Assembly: GCA_015057705.1 (NCBI GenBank)
Contig: SVDU01000012.1
Coordinates: 1-64,000, forward strand
Direction of reading: 5' to 3'
DNA: 64,000 nucleotides
DNA from: Paenibacillaceae bacterium
Lineage (GTDB): Bacteria > Bacillota > Clostridia > Lachnospirales > Lachnospiraceae
The position numbers were made by a program, and so were the translations under genes. The notes below the pieces were generated by a model. The model had not been told where the DNA came from. It was given only the letters and a program-made list of their open reading frames with translations, and did no database searches. Of this stretch, positions 41,723 through 50,654 are shown one piece after another; positions within the stretch are counted from its first letter, which is position 1; each line of letters starts with the position of its first letter.

Positions 41723-43226
41723 TGCTGACCTCCTGATTTCTCATGGTAGCAGAAGCCATGATCCGCTCCTGCGACACCTCTTCGATTGGGATTTCATCAG
41801 TGATGCGTCCTTCGCACATTACGATGACCCTGTCACTCATACGCAAAATTTCAGCCATCTCTGACGAGATCATAATGATGGATTTTCCCTGTTTTACCAG
41901 CTCATTCATCAGGTGATAGATCTCGCTTTTTGCTCCGACGTCAATTCCTCTGGTGGGTTCGTCAAAAATAAGAATATCGCAGTTTTTAATCAGCCATTTG
42001 GCAATGACTACCTTCTGCTGGTTTCCTCCCGACAGATTCACCACCATCTGGTCTACGCCCGGAGTCCTGGTATTTAACAGATGAACATAATGTTCTGCCT
42101 GCTGATGCTCTTTCTTCTTATCGATGAATGCGCCTTTCATAAATGACGAGAGGGACGCCATGGTGGAGTTTTCCGCTACGGATTTAAACACTACAAGTCC
42201 AAAGCGCTTCCGGTCCTCTGACAGATATCCGATTCCCTGATTGACTGCATCTTCTGTGGTCTTTATCTCTGCTTTCCTGCCATTGATGAAGATCTCTCCC
42301 CCATCTTTTCTGTCCGCTCCGAAAATAGCTCTGGCTGTTTCTGTTCTGCCCGCTCCCATTAATCCGGAAAAGCCCAGGATTTCACCTTTTCTCAGTTCAA
42401 AGCTCACATCTTTTACCATTTTGCCTGCGCTTAGATGTTCCACTTTTAAAACGACTGGGGCATCCTCTTTTACACTTCCAGCCTGTTTCGGCTCTTCGTA
42501 AATAACCCGGCCTACCATCATATTGATGATGTCATCCTTGGTACAGTCTTTAGTTGTCAATGTGCCCACATAGGTTCCGTCACGCATAACAGTCACCCGG
42601 TCTGTTATCACCTTAATTTCATCCATTCGGTGGGATATGTAGATGATTCCCATCCCCTTGGACCGGAGATCCCGGATAATTTTAAACAGCTCTTCTATCT
42701 CTGTTTCCGTCAGTGCCGCAGACGGCTCATCAAATACAATCAGCCTGGCTTCTCTGGAAATTGCTTTCGCTATTTCACACATCTGCTGCCGCCCTACGGT
42801 TAAATTCCCCATTACCTCAGAAGGGTCTATCTCAATATTGAGACGCCCAAACAACTTCTTTGCCTCTTTATTCATCATGGAATCGCTGATAAACCCACTT
42901 TTCATTATTTCCCGGCCAATAAACAGATTCTGGGCCACTGTTAAGTGATTCATCATATTCAGTTCCTGATGGACAATGGCAATTCCGGCTTCCTGGGCCT
43001 TGGCTGGAGTGGTAAAATTCACTTCCTGACCCTCAAATTCAATGATACCGGAATCTTTAGAATAGATGCCTGTAAGGATTTTCATCAGAGTGGATTTTCC
43101 TGCTCCGTTCTCCCCCATCAGTGCATGAACCTCTCCTGCCTCTACCTCCAGATCTACGTGATCCAAAGCATGTACCCCAGGAAAGGACTTGTCAATCCCT
43201 TTCATTCTCAGCATAACCCTGCCCAC
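41703..43226 (-). CDS. Ribose-type sugar ABC transporter ATP-binding protein
   Basis: 507 aa with two ABC modules as in RbsA. Module 1 has Walker A 'GENGAGKST', signature 'LTVGRQQMCEIAKA' and Walker B 'LIVFDEP'. Module 2 has a degenerate Walker A 'GLMGAGRTE', signature 'LSGGNQQKVVIAKWL' and 'ILIFDEPTRGID'. It energises import. The start is GTG 43226, with ATG 43214 possible; both have weak ribosome sites. It is separated by 122 bp from the sensor trio and has its own candidate promoter. Confidence 0.92.
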   Translation of the reverse strand: MGRVMLRMKGIDKSFPGVHALDHVDLEVEAGEVHALMGENGAGKSTLMKILTGIYSKDSGIIEFEGQEVNFTTPAKAQEAGIAIVHQELNMMNHLTVAQNLFIGREIMKSGFISDSMMNKEAKKLFGRLNIEIDPSEVMGNLTVGRQQMCEIAKAISREARLIVFDEPSAALTETEIEELFKIIRDLRSKGMGIIYISHRMDEIKVITDRVTVMRDGTYVGTLTTKDCTKDDIINMMVGRVIYEEPKQAGSVKEDAPVVLKVEHLSAGKMVKDVSFELRKGEILGFSGLMGAGRTETARAIFGADRKDGGEIFINGRKAEIKTTEDAVNQGIGYLSEDRKRFGLVVFKSVAENSTMASLSSFMKGAFIDKKKEHQQAEHYVHLLNTRTPGVDQMVVNLSGGNQQKVVIAKWLIKNCDILIFDEPTRGIDVGAKSEIYHLMNELVKQGKSIIMISSEMAEILRMSDRVIVMCEGRITDEIPIEEVSQERIMASATMRNQEVSNGKTEK

Positions 43227-43282
43227 ATTCTCACTCTCCGCTTCTTTTTGTCTGGAACACTTTGTTTTGTTCTCATGAGTTC

Positions 43283-43307
43283 ATTATATCGGAATAGAAA
43301 ATTTCTA
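43283..43307 (-). promoter_or_regulatory. Candidate regulated promoter of the ABC importer operon
   Basis: TATAAT on the minus strand (plus 43283-43288) with no -35 match. A 13-bp palindrome TAGAAAATTTCTA (43295-43307) occupies the upstream promoter region. A weak -35 plus a palindrome suits activation by the YesN-type regulator encoded upstream (inference). Confidence 0.45.
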
Positions 43308-43348
43308 ATATAGAGGATCTTACAAAAAAAGAAGAAGATTTTACTTTC

Positions 43349-44323
43349 TTAAAATGGGAAGAGCAGTTTCTGATTCTCATCGGTATAAATGTTGTCTGCA
43401 GTAATCACCTCCGTATCGCAGTATATATTTTTATCAGACTTTTTCCCCCGCACGGTTTCTACCGCAGTCTGGATCCCGATATATCCCATATTAAAGGGCT
43501 TTTGTACAATCAGGGTATCAATAATCCCCTCTTCTAAATACTGAATTCCTTCAATGTCATTATCAAAGCCTACCACATGTACTTTCCGGCTTAAATTCAT
43601 CTCCCGAATGGCTCTTGCAACCCCAACAGTAGAATACAGATTAAGCCCGGCGATCAGCGTGATGTCCGGATTTGTCTTCATCAGTTCTCTTGTTTTTTCA
43701 TATGCCTGGTTATAGTCGGAATTGCTGTACAGGACCATTTTGATCTTGCTCTGATCCTCACCCAGCCCTTCCCGAAGCCCTTCCTCCCGTTCTATGGCTG
43801 TGGAAGAACCTTTTACATGGGAAACAACGGCGATTTTTGTATCCGGGTCCACATAATCCCGCATCTTTTTCCCCATTTGAAGACCTGCGTTACGATTGTC
43901 TGTACCAATGTAGGTTTCCTCAAGATTCTGATCCAGTTTGGAATCAATGAGAATGAGTTTAATTCCTGCATCTGTCACCTGTTTTACGCAATCTGTCATT
44001 TCCGAATACCGTATGGGAGCAAGTGCGATGGCATCGGGTTTCATCTTCACTGCCTCTTCAATATATTTTTTCTGGGTCTCATAATCATTTTCCTCATCTG
44101 GAGCCAGAATCACCAGATTGGCCTGATATTCCTTACCTGCACTTTTTGCGCCGGATATCATGGACATCCAGAAATCATTTGTCTTGTCCTGGACCTTGGG
44201 TATAAAGACGATTTTAACCGTTTTCTTTTCACCGAACTCATCCAGTAAAAAAACGCCTGACAGGAACGAAACAGCCAGAGTTAAGAACAGAATTCCTAAT
44301 AATGCATTTTTATGTTTCTTCAT
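43349..44323 (-). CDS. Membrane-anchored sugar-binding protein of a sensor trio
   Basis: 324 aa. The N-terminal hydrophobic helix (about 8-28) lacks a lipobox cysteine, so it is probably a membrane anchor. 'IVFIPKVQDKTNDFWMSMISGAKSAGKEYQ', 'KPDAIALAPIRY' and 'VVGFDNDIEGIQYLEEGIIDTLIVQKPFNMGYIG' mark a type I sugar-binding fold. It is encoded right after, and overlapping, the YesM-type kinase (14 bp), not with a permease, so its likely job is to present sugar to the kinase, as in binding-protein-dependent sensor systems. Confidence 0.85.
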   Translation of the reverse strand: MKKHKNALLGILFLTLAVSFLSGVFLLDEFGEKKTVKIVFIPKVQDKTNDFWMSMISGAKSAGKEYQANLVILAPDEENDYETQKKYIEEAVKMKPDAIALAPIRYSEMTDCVKQVTDAGIKLILIDSKLDQNLEETYIGTDNRNAGLQMGKKMRDYVDPDTKIAVVSHVKGSSTAIEREEGLREGLGEDQSKIKMVLYSNSDYNQAYEKTRELMKTNPDITLIAGLNLYSTVGVARAIREMNLSRKVHVVGFDNDIEGIQYLEEGIIDTLIVQKPFNMGYIGIQTAVETVRGKKSDKNIYCDTEVITADNIYTDENQKLLFPF

Positions 44324-46076
44324 TCACATCCTCCATCCGCCGGTAAGGGATGGTGATTGTCACAGTCGTTCCCTCTCCTTCCCTGCTGTCCACGCTTAAA
44401 CCGTTTCCAGGCCCATAATACATGTTAAGGCGGTCCTGAATATTTTTCATTCCCACACCGTTATGCTTCTGATCTGTTTTCTTCTGAAAAATGCAGTTAA
44501 GAGCTTCTTTTGTCATGCCAACACCATCATCCATGACCTTTAATATCACGGTTTCATCCTGTCTGTAACCGAAAATGAGAATATTGCCCTGCTCTTTTTT
44601 ATACTTTAATCCGTGGTACAGGGCGTTTTCCACTAATGGCTGTAAAACCAGCTTGACGATGGCGCACTCCATAACCTCTGAGTCAACCCGGATATCGAAA
44701 GCCACCTTATCCTTATACCTCATCTGCTGGATCAGCAGATAGTTTCTGGTATATTCAAGCTCCTGCCACACCGTCACATAGATATTGGAATTGCCGATTG
44801 CCTGACGGAAAAATCTGGCAAGAACAGAGGTCATCTTAATGGCCTGTTCGGAATCCTCCGTTTCGATCAGCCAGATTATGGAATCTAATGTATTATAGAG
44901 AAAATGGGGATTAATCTGAGACTGCAGCGCCTTTAACTCGCTCTTTCTTTTTTCCGCCTGCTCCTTGCTGTTTTTCTTCATTAGCTCATCGATCCGCTCC
45001 GTCATGCTGTTAAAGGAATGGGTCAGACTGGAAATCTCATCTTCTCCTGCCGTTTCAATACTCACTGGTTGGAATTTTCCTTCCTGCACCTCCTTCATAG
45101 CTGCCTGAAGCTGTTTAATGGGCTTCGTTATTTTAGCTGACAGAAAAACTGCAAACAGGCATGCCAGCAAAATCAGCAGAAATGCGGCTCCCGTATACAT
45201 GGTTTTCATGGCCACTTCATTGCCTGCCAGCTCTGAGGTGTAATTCACGCCCACGATGGTCCAGCCTGTTTTTTTAGAGTGAAACGGGGTATAAATCTTA
45301 TTCTCTCCGTTTTCATCCACATGGGTAAGACTGGTTTTACTGGCCGATACTTCTTTTAAAAGTTCTTTTTTTACCCCGCTTAGAATCAGCTGCTGCTGGG
45401 GGTGATAGACGATTTCCCCTTTCCTGTCAAGGATATACACATACCCCTTATTGCCCAGGCTGATGGACTCGCATAAATTATTGATTACGTCATAGTTTAA
45501 ATCAATGACCAGCAGTCCTTCCACACGCCCCGTAGCCGGATTGGTGATCCCCCGGCTTAGGGTTACCACCCATTTATAATCGTTCTTTACCAGATTCTGT
45601 ACGTGTGAGGAGGAAATAAGGATTTTGCTTTCCGCCATTTTTGCATCCTGATACCACTCTTTGTCCTTAAGCCGTGCCCGTAAGTTTAAGCTGTCACTTC
45701 CATTGTTGATAAAATATCTCCCATTGTCCCCAAGAACGGCAATGTTATAGATGTCTGTCCTGGCATGGAGGATGGTCTGAAAAGCTTCTTTTAAGCCTTC
45801 TCCTGTTTCTGTCCCGTCATCGAACAAATATCCGGTTATATCCCGGTTGTTCATGATCACCTGGGAGATATTTTCCATGTAGTCAATGTAGTTTTCAATA
45901 TTAAAGTTGACCTGTTCAATCAGCTGCCTGCTGTTTTTTTCCGAATTGTCCATCAGATTGCTTTTGGTAAACCGTATGGAGAAGAACAGGAACACCGTTA
46001 CGGTTAAAAGAACCAGAAGAGAGAAATAAATGATCATATTGGTCCGTATACTTTTAAACCTGACTTCAATTCTCAT
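44310..46076 (-). CDS. YesM-type sensor histidine kinase
   Basis: 588 aa. Transmembrane helix at 12-32, extracellular Cache-like domain ('WYQDAKMAESKILISSSHVQNLVKNDYKWVVTLSRGI'), second helix near 285-305, HAMP, then the His_kinase domain with 'LQSQINPHFLYNTLDSIIWL' (phospho-His). The HATPase has 'LVLQPLVENALYHGLKYKKEQGNI' (N box) and 'DDGVGM'. It autophosphorylates and passes phosphate to the adjacent YesN-type regulator. It overlaps both neighbours (11 bp and 14 bp). Confidence 0.92.
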   Translation of the reverse strand: MRIEVRFKSIRTNMIIYFSLLVLLTVTVFLFFSIRFTKSNLMDNSEKNSRQLIEQVNFNIENYIDYMENISQVIMNNRDITGYLFDDGTETGEGLKEAFQTILHARTDIYNIAVLGDNGRYFINNGSDSLNLRARLKDKEWYQDAKMAESKILISSSHVQNLVKNDYKWVVTLSRGITNPATGRVEGLLVIDLNYDVINNLCESISLGNKGYVYILDRKGEIVYHPQQQLILSGVKKELLKEVSASKTSLTHVDENGENKIYTPFHSKKTGWTIVGVNYTSELAGNEVAMKTMYTGAAFLLILLACLFAVFLSAKITKPIKQLQAAMKEVQEGKFQPVSIETAGEDEISSLTHSFNSMTERIDELMKKNSKEQAEKRKSELKALQSQINPHFLYNTLDSIIWLIETEDSEQAIKMTSVLARFFRQAIGNSNIYVTVWQELEYTRNYLLIQQMRYKDKVAFDIRVDSEVMECAIVKLVLQPLVENALYHGLKYKKEQGNILIFGYRQDETVILKVMDDGVGMTKEALNCIFQKKTDQKHNGVGMKNIQDRLNMYYGPGNGLSVDSREGEGTTVTITIPYRRMEDVNEET

Positions 46077-47658
46077 AGCTGCCTTTCCTGTTCCTTCTTA
46101 AGCCTGCATATTCTTTCGGTGTCTTTTCCGTTGCCTTTTTAAAAATGGCACTGAAATAGTTGGCATCGTTGTATCCGCATTTTTCTGCAACCTCGTAAGT
46201 CTTTAAGGATGTGTTTTCCAAAAGCTCCATGGCTTTTTCCATCCGCTTCTTTGTCAATGCTTCCACAAAGGTCATACCAGTATAGTTTTTAAAGGCAGAA
46301 CTGAAATAGCTGACACTGATGGCCAGTTTCTCACATATCTCCTGGAGAGACAGGCTGCAGTCCGAGTAATGGCTGTTGATGTATTCCAGCGCTGCTACCG
46401 CCTGATGATCCCCGTAATTGCCCCGGTTGCTGTTTACAATCTCCAGTGCTGTATGAAAAAAGTCCAGCACTTTTTCTTCCATCTGGGAAATATAAGTGCA
46501 GCCGAACAGTCCTGATATAATCTCCTGTTCTTTTAAGAAGAATTTATCTTCCACAAGATTGAGCCGCTCCAGAAAATTCATGACTGCAAGGATCAGACTC
46601 TGGTAGATCACCACAACTTTATTTCTGGTAACCCAGTTGACCTGGCATTCCGTTCGGATCTGTGCAATCTCCATTTTAATCTCTTCTGCCAGATTGCTTC
46701 TGACTGCAAGTACAATTCGTTTTTCCCGCTCTCCTTCACTCAGTAACCCCTGAGCGCTGAGCCTGTACTTTTGAAACCTGTCCCATTCATAGATTCCCGG
46801 ATCCCGCTCCAGATAAAGATACTCTTTCATCTCCATAGCCTTTTCATAGGAAAAGCTGAGTCCGCTTAAATTAAATACACAGGTTCCAACCAGGCAGTAA
46901 ACAGTTTTTCCCATTTTCTTAAGAATCAGGTCTGCAGATTCATTGCAGATCACTGCAATCTCCTTTTTCATCTGGGAGCTGTTTTTCTTCTTCACATAAA
47001 GAAGAAGCTGACCGTCATCATCTTCTGTCACCAGCACATCTTCACTCCATTTTTCCCGGACTAAGTCTGCCATCTGGGAAATTTCCTTTTTTTCTGCCTG
47101 ATCCCTGGGACAAAGGAGCGCTGCGCAGTAACATTCACCGGTAAAATCAATGTGAAATTCTTTTAGTTTTTCCCCGATCTGATCCTCATGAATCCGTCCC
47201 TGCCCAAGCTGAAGCAGAAACTGGTTTTTTAAAAGGGGGTAACTCCCTTCATAATAAGTCCTGACCTGGAGATTCTCCGCTTCTCCATCCAGGATCTTTT
47301 TTGCTTCCTTCAGCTTTTCAATCAGTTCCCCTGCAGTAACCGGCTTTAGCACATAGGAAAGTACATGGTATTCCACTGCTCTTTTGGCATATTCGAATTC
47401 GTCGTAGCCAGTTATAATTACCGCTTTTGTACATTTCCTGCTTTCATATAAATACTTCGCCAGTTCAAGACCATCTACATAAGGCATGCAGATATCCGTG
47501 AGCACAAGATCCACCGGCTCTTTCTCCATAAAGCCGATAGCTTCTTTTCCGTTTTCGCAGGTTCCTGCCAGTTCAAACCCCAGTGTACCCCATGGTATTC
47601 TCTGTGAAATTCGCTCTCTTATCAAAATTTCATCATCAACCAACAATACCTTATACAT
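46066..47658 (-). CDS. YesN-type response regulator (receiver + AraC)
   Basis: 530 aa. The receiver has 'LLVDDEILIRERI', Asp 55 in 'LVLTDICMPYVDG', and 'VLSYVLKPV'. A long middle region follows, then a C-terminal AraC domain with two HTHs: 'SLSLQEICEKLAISVSYFSSAFKNYTGMTFVEALTKKRMEKAMELL' and 'YEVAEKCGYNDANYFSAIFKKATEKTPKEY'. It probably activates the downstream sugar importer. First gene of the sensor trio. Confidence 0.92.
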   Translation of the reverse strand: MYKVLLVDDEILIRERISQRIPWGTLGFELAGTCENGKEAIGFMEKEPVDLVLTDICMPYVDGLELAKYLYESRKCTKAVIITGYDEFEYAKRAVEYHVLSYVLKPVTAGELIEKLKEAKKILDGEAENLQVRTYYEGSYPLLKNQFLLQLGQGRIHEDQIGEKLKEFHIDFTGECYCAALLCPRDQAEKKEISQMADLVREKWSEDVLVTEDDDGQLLLYVKKKNSSQMKKEIAVICNESADLILKKMGKTVYCLVGTCVFNLSGLSFSYEKAMEMKEYLYLERDPGIYEWDRFQKYRLSAQGLLSEGEREKRIVLAVRSNLAEEIKMEIAQIRTECQVNWVTRNKVVVIYQSLILAVMNFLERLNLVEDKFFLKEQEIISGLFGCTYISQMEEKVLDFFHTALEIVNSNRGNYGDHQAVAALEYINSHYSDCSLSLQEICEKLAISVSYFSSAFKNYTGMTFVEALTKKRMEKAMELLENTSLKTYEVAEKCGYNDANYFSAIFKKATEKTPKEYAGLRRNRKGSYEN

Positions 47659-47733
47659 AGAACTATCCCCTCAGATCTCCAATAAGCGCTACATTCAGTA
47701 TGCGCAGTTTCCAGAAAAGAAAATAGCAATAAG

Positions 47734-47778
47734 GCCGGAATTTCTGAAGTTGTTTTCCTGTGCTTCAAAAATTCCGGC
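47734..47778 (-). terminator. Hairpin terminator after the aldo/keto reductase
   Basis: GCCGGAATTT/AAATTCCGGC 10-bp stem with a further GAAG/CTTC inner pair. Only a weak T stretch follows on the minus strand. It separates the catabolic operon from the sensor trio. Confidence 0.6.
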
Positions 47779-47796
47779 TGTTTCTTAAGTACCTGG

Positions 47797-48810
47797 TTAT
47801 TTTACAATAAACCCATCCTCATCCCAGAGATCGTGCCAGTCATTTGCGCCTTCCCAAAGGAATACCTGACCTTTTACCAGACGGTTATTTCTCTCTAAGG
47901 TTGCAATCTTACTCATTTCTTCTTCTGTAAGCGGATCCTCCGTCATTGCCTTTAAGTTGCTTACGTATTCCATTTCATGAATGGAGAAAGGAATGGGGAT
48001 CTGTCCTCTCTGACGTGCCCATTTAAGAGCGATAACTGCTGGGTGAACGCCGTGAGCTGCTGCGATTTCCTTCATTTCAGGCGTCTGTAAATCTGCCACA
48101 TCCTCCGGACACATATCTCTTTCCGGTCTCTGGGGAGAGCCTAATGGCATGAAACCGATTGGCTGAATATTGTGGGCAACCAGATAATCAAACAGCTCCT
48201 GCTGTTGGAAACATGGATGAAGCTCCATCTCACAGGCAGCTGGCTTTATGTTCATATGAGGCAGAACTGCCTCCAGCTTCGGAATGGTCATATTGGAAAT
48301 ACCAATGTTGCGGATCAGTCCTTTTTTAACCAGTTCCTCACACTGATGGTATGTGTTTAAAAATTCTTCCGGAGAAAATGGTCTGGAATCCGGATTGCGG
48401 GAATCTACATCGCAGTGAGGTGCATGATAATTTGGAAATGGCCAGTGTATGAAGAACATATCCATATATTCACACTGTAAGTCAGCAATGCTCTTTTGGC
48501 AGGATTCCTCTACTCTGTCATGCATGTCATTCCATACCTTTGTCATAATGAAAAGGTCTTTTCGCTCCACGACTCCCTCTTCAAATGCATGATGGAATAC
48601 TTCTCCGATCTGATCCTCATTTCCATAGCAGGCTGCACAATCGAACAAGCGGTATCCGCAGCGGATTGCACCTCCTACAGCAGCCGATACTTCATCAGGA
48701 GTAAAGCGGTCGGAACCAAAGGTTCCCATGCCTACACAGGGAATCTCCTCTCCTGTGTATAATTTCACTTTCGGCACTATTGCCGGATTTACAAATTCAT
48801 TCATTGTCAT
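47797..48810 (-). CDS. Aldo/keto reductase
   Basis: 337 aa. 'YTGEEIPCVGMGTFGSDRFTPDEVSAAVGGAIRCGYRLFDCAACYGNEDQIGE' is the AKR N-terminus with catalytic Asp and Tyr, 'LFIMTKVWN' gives Lys and 'DMFFIHWPFP' His. 'RNIGISNMTIPKLEAVL' and the C-terminal NADPH site 'IPFSIHEMEYVSNLKA' are present, although the latter is atypical. It is the final gene of the six-gene catabolic operon and probably interconverts a sugar and a polyol. ATG 48804 is an alternative start with better spacing from GGAG. Confidence 0.9.
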   Translation of the reverse strand: MTMNEFVNPAIVPKVKLYTGEEIPCVGMGTFGSDRFTPDEVSAAVGGAIRCGYRLFDCAACYGNEDQIGEVFHHAFEEGVVERKDLFIMTKVWNDMHDRVEESCQKSIADLQCEYMDMFFIHWPFPNYHAPHCDVDSRNPDSRPFSPEEFLNTYHQCEELVKKGLIRNIGISNMTIPKLEAVLPHMNIKPAACEMELHPCFQQQELFDYLVAHNIQPIGFMPLGSPQRPERDMCPEDVADLQTPEMKEIAAAHGVHPAVIALKWARQRGQIPIPFSIHEMEYVSNLKAMTEDPLTEEEMSKIATLERNNRLVKGQVFLWEGANDWHDLWDEDGFIVK

Positions 48811-48825
48811 ATTCTCCTTCTCTTT

Positions 48826-49707
48826 TTATAGGATTGTGATTTGATAGCTCAGCCTTTTTTCTTCCCCTGGCTTTACAATTGCTGCATTTCGTTTCTCTTC
48901 AAATATATCGTTCTCATCGCTGCAGGTGGACAGCCCTGTCCAGGGCTCCAAAGCAAGAAATGGTCCGTCATTGGCCGCTGACCAGATGACCAGATAGGGA
49001 AATGACCCCATCTCCAATTCTACTCCATGTCCCGTTTCTTTGTGACAGAGTATTACTTTTTTTGATTCCAGCCGGTCAAATATAATGCCGTCCTGGTAAA
49101 ACAGGGAGTGGGCAAGAGGTAAAACAGTACCTTCCAGTGAATTTTCTTTCCTGTGTCCCATATCCACCAGTCCTGTTTTCAAATCCGGTGTGGGCGCAGT
49201 TTTTTCTTCTTCTGCATCAAAGACAACCTGATAATCCTCAAAGTTCTCTGTTGGTAAAAGAGGACACCGGAACGCCGGATGACCTCCTATGAAGAAAGGC
49301 ATATCCTCTGTGCCAGTATTTTTAACTCCATAGGTCACAAGAATGCTGTTCTCTTTCAAACTGTATTCCATGGTAAGGGTAAATGGATAAGGATATTTTC
49401 CCATCATCTCTTCATTTTCTGAAATGGAAAAACAGATGCTGTCCACTTTTTCTGACTCCAGCTTAAATTCTTCCTTTCGGACAATCCCATGCCTTGGCAT
49501 CTGGATCTGCTTTCCATCTTTTGTGACTGCCTTGTTGTCCCTTAAGCTTCCGCAGATGGGGAATAGAACAGGTGCCTGCCCGCTCCAGTACTCAGGATCT
49601 CCCTGCCATAGATATTCCCTACCAGTTTCGTTCTTTATGGATGTGAGAGCGCCTCCAAGGGAGGTGAAGCCCACTTCCAGCCGGTCATTCTTTAATAAAT
49701 ATTTCAT
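48826..49707 (-). CDS. Aldose 1-epimerase family protein
   Basis: 293 aa from ATG 49707, two bases after the upstream kinase gene; the frame extension to 49896 lies inside that gene. 'YLWQGDPEYWSGQAPVLFPICGSLRDNK', 'MPRHGIVRKEEFKL' with a catalytic His, and 'PFFIGGHPAFRCPL' with the second His match the GalM/YeaD-like epimerase fold of the LacX branch. It equilibrates anomers of a hexose or hexose phosphate. It belongs to the catabolic operon. Confidence 0.88.
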   Translation of the reverse strand: MKYLLKNDRLEVGFTSLGGALTSIKNETGREYLWQGDPEYWSGQAPVLFPICGSLRDNKAVTKDGKQIQMPRHGIVRKEEFKLESEKVDSICFSISENEEMMGKYPYPFTLTMEYSLKENSILVTYGVKNTGTEDMPFFIGGHPAFRCPLLPTENFEDYQVVFDAEEEKTAPTPDLKTGLVDMGHRKENSLEGTVLPLAHSLFYQDGIIFDRLESKKVILCHKETGHGVELEMGSFPYLVIWSAANDGPFLALEPWTGLSTCSDENDIFEEKRNAAIVKPGEEKRLSYQITIL

Positions 49708-49709
49708 GT

Positions 49710-50645
49710 TCAACCCCCGATTCTCGTGATTTCTATCTGCGGCTGCAGTCTTTGCATGTCTTCCATCAGGAAATAGCCTGTTTCCTCTCTTAATGCGGAA
49801 GCTGCCGAGACAGCACTTGCATTTCTTAATATCTCTTCCATGGGAAGCTGTCTGGAAAGACCAAGAGCAAAACCAGCTATCATGGAGTCGCCGCATCCCA
49901 CTGTATTCACTGCATCTATTTTAGGTACTCTGGCTCTGTAAATACCGGAGCTGCATACCACGAAGGAGCCTTCTGAACCAAGGGAAACTGCTACGATCTC
50001 CACACCACGTTTATGAATGTCCTCTGCAGCTTCGATCATCTCTTCCAGGCTGTCGCAGCTTTTTCCTGTCAGCATACGGATCTCATCCAGATTGGGCTTA
50101 ATCATGGAAGGAGCGGCTTCGATTCCCATCTTAAGTAGATTTCCGCTGGTGTCTAAAATCACCTTTTTTCCTGCTTCCTTTCCGATCTTCACCATTCTCT
50201 GGTAAGCAGTTCCGTCAAGTCCCCTTGGCACACTTCCTGATATGGCAATGACTTCTGCCTCATTTGCAAGCTTTTTATAATGTTCCAGGAATTGAAGAAA
50301 GTCTTCTTCTCCTACTTCAAAGCCAGGTTCCAGAAATTCTGTCTGGATCTTATTTTTTTCATCCCAGATATTAATACAGGAACGGCTCTCTTCTTTTAAA
50401 TGGTAAAATGCGCTGGTGATCCCAAAGGTGCTTAAGGCTTCTTCAATGTAATTACCTGCGTGGCCCCCCACGAAACCGGTTGCCACTACGCTGCCTCCTG
50501 CAATGACTGCTGGTTTTGAGACATTTAAGCCTTTACCACCTGGCGTATAGGAACATGATTTCACACGGTTTACTTCTCCCTGTGAAAACCCATCAACTAC
50601 ATACCGTTTGTCAATGGCAGCATTTAATGTTACGGTCAGTATCAT
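49710..50645 (-). CDS. 1-phosphofructokinase-type (PfkB) hexose-phosphate kinase
   Basis: 311 aa, AGGAGG before ATG. 'LTVTLNAAIDKRYVVDGF', 'SCSYTPGGKGLNVSK' and the catalytic 'NTVGCGDSMIAGFALGLSR' with the anion hole and Asp base are those of the FruK/LacC branch of PfkB kinases. The branch phosphorylates fructose-1-phosphate, tagatose-6-phosphate or tagatose-1-phosphate to a bisphosphate. Between a ketose kinase and a class II aldolase, it should supply the aldolase's bisphosphate substrate (inference). Confidence 0.9.
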   Translation of the reverse strand: MILTVTLNAAIDKRYVVDGFSQGEVNRVKSCSYTPGGKGLNVSKPAVIAGGSVVATGFVGGHAGNYIEEALSTFGITSAFYHLKEESRSCINIWDEKNKIQTEFLEPGFEVGEEDFLQFLEHYKKLANEAEVIAISGSVPRGLDGTAYQRMVKIGKEAGKKVILDTSGNLLKMGIEAAPSMIKPNLDEIRMLTGKSCDSLEEMIEAAEDIHKRGVEIVAVSLGSEGSFVVCSSGIYRARVPKIDAVNTVGCGDSMIAGFALGLSRQLPMEEILRNASAVSAASALREETGYFLMEDMQRLQPQIEITRIGG

Positions 50646-50654
50646 AGGTACCTC

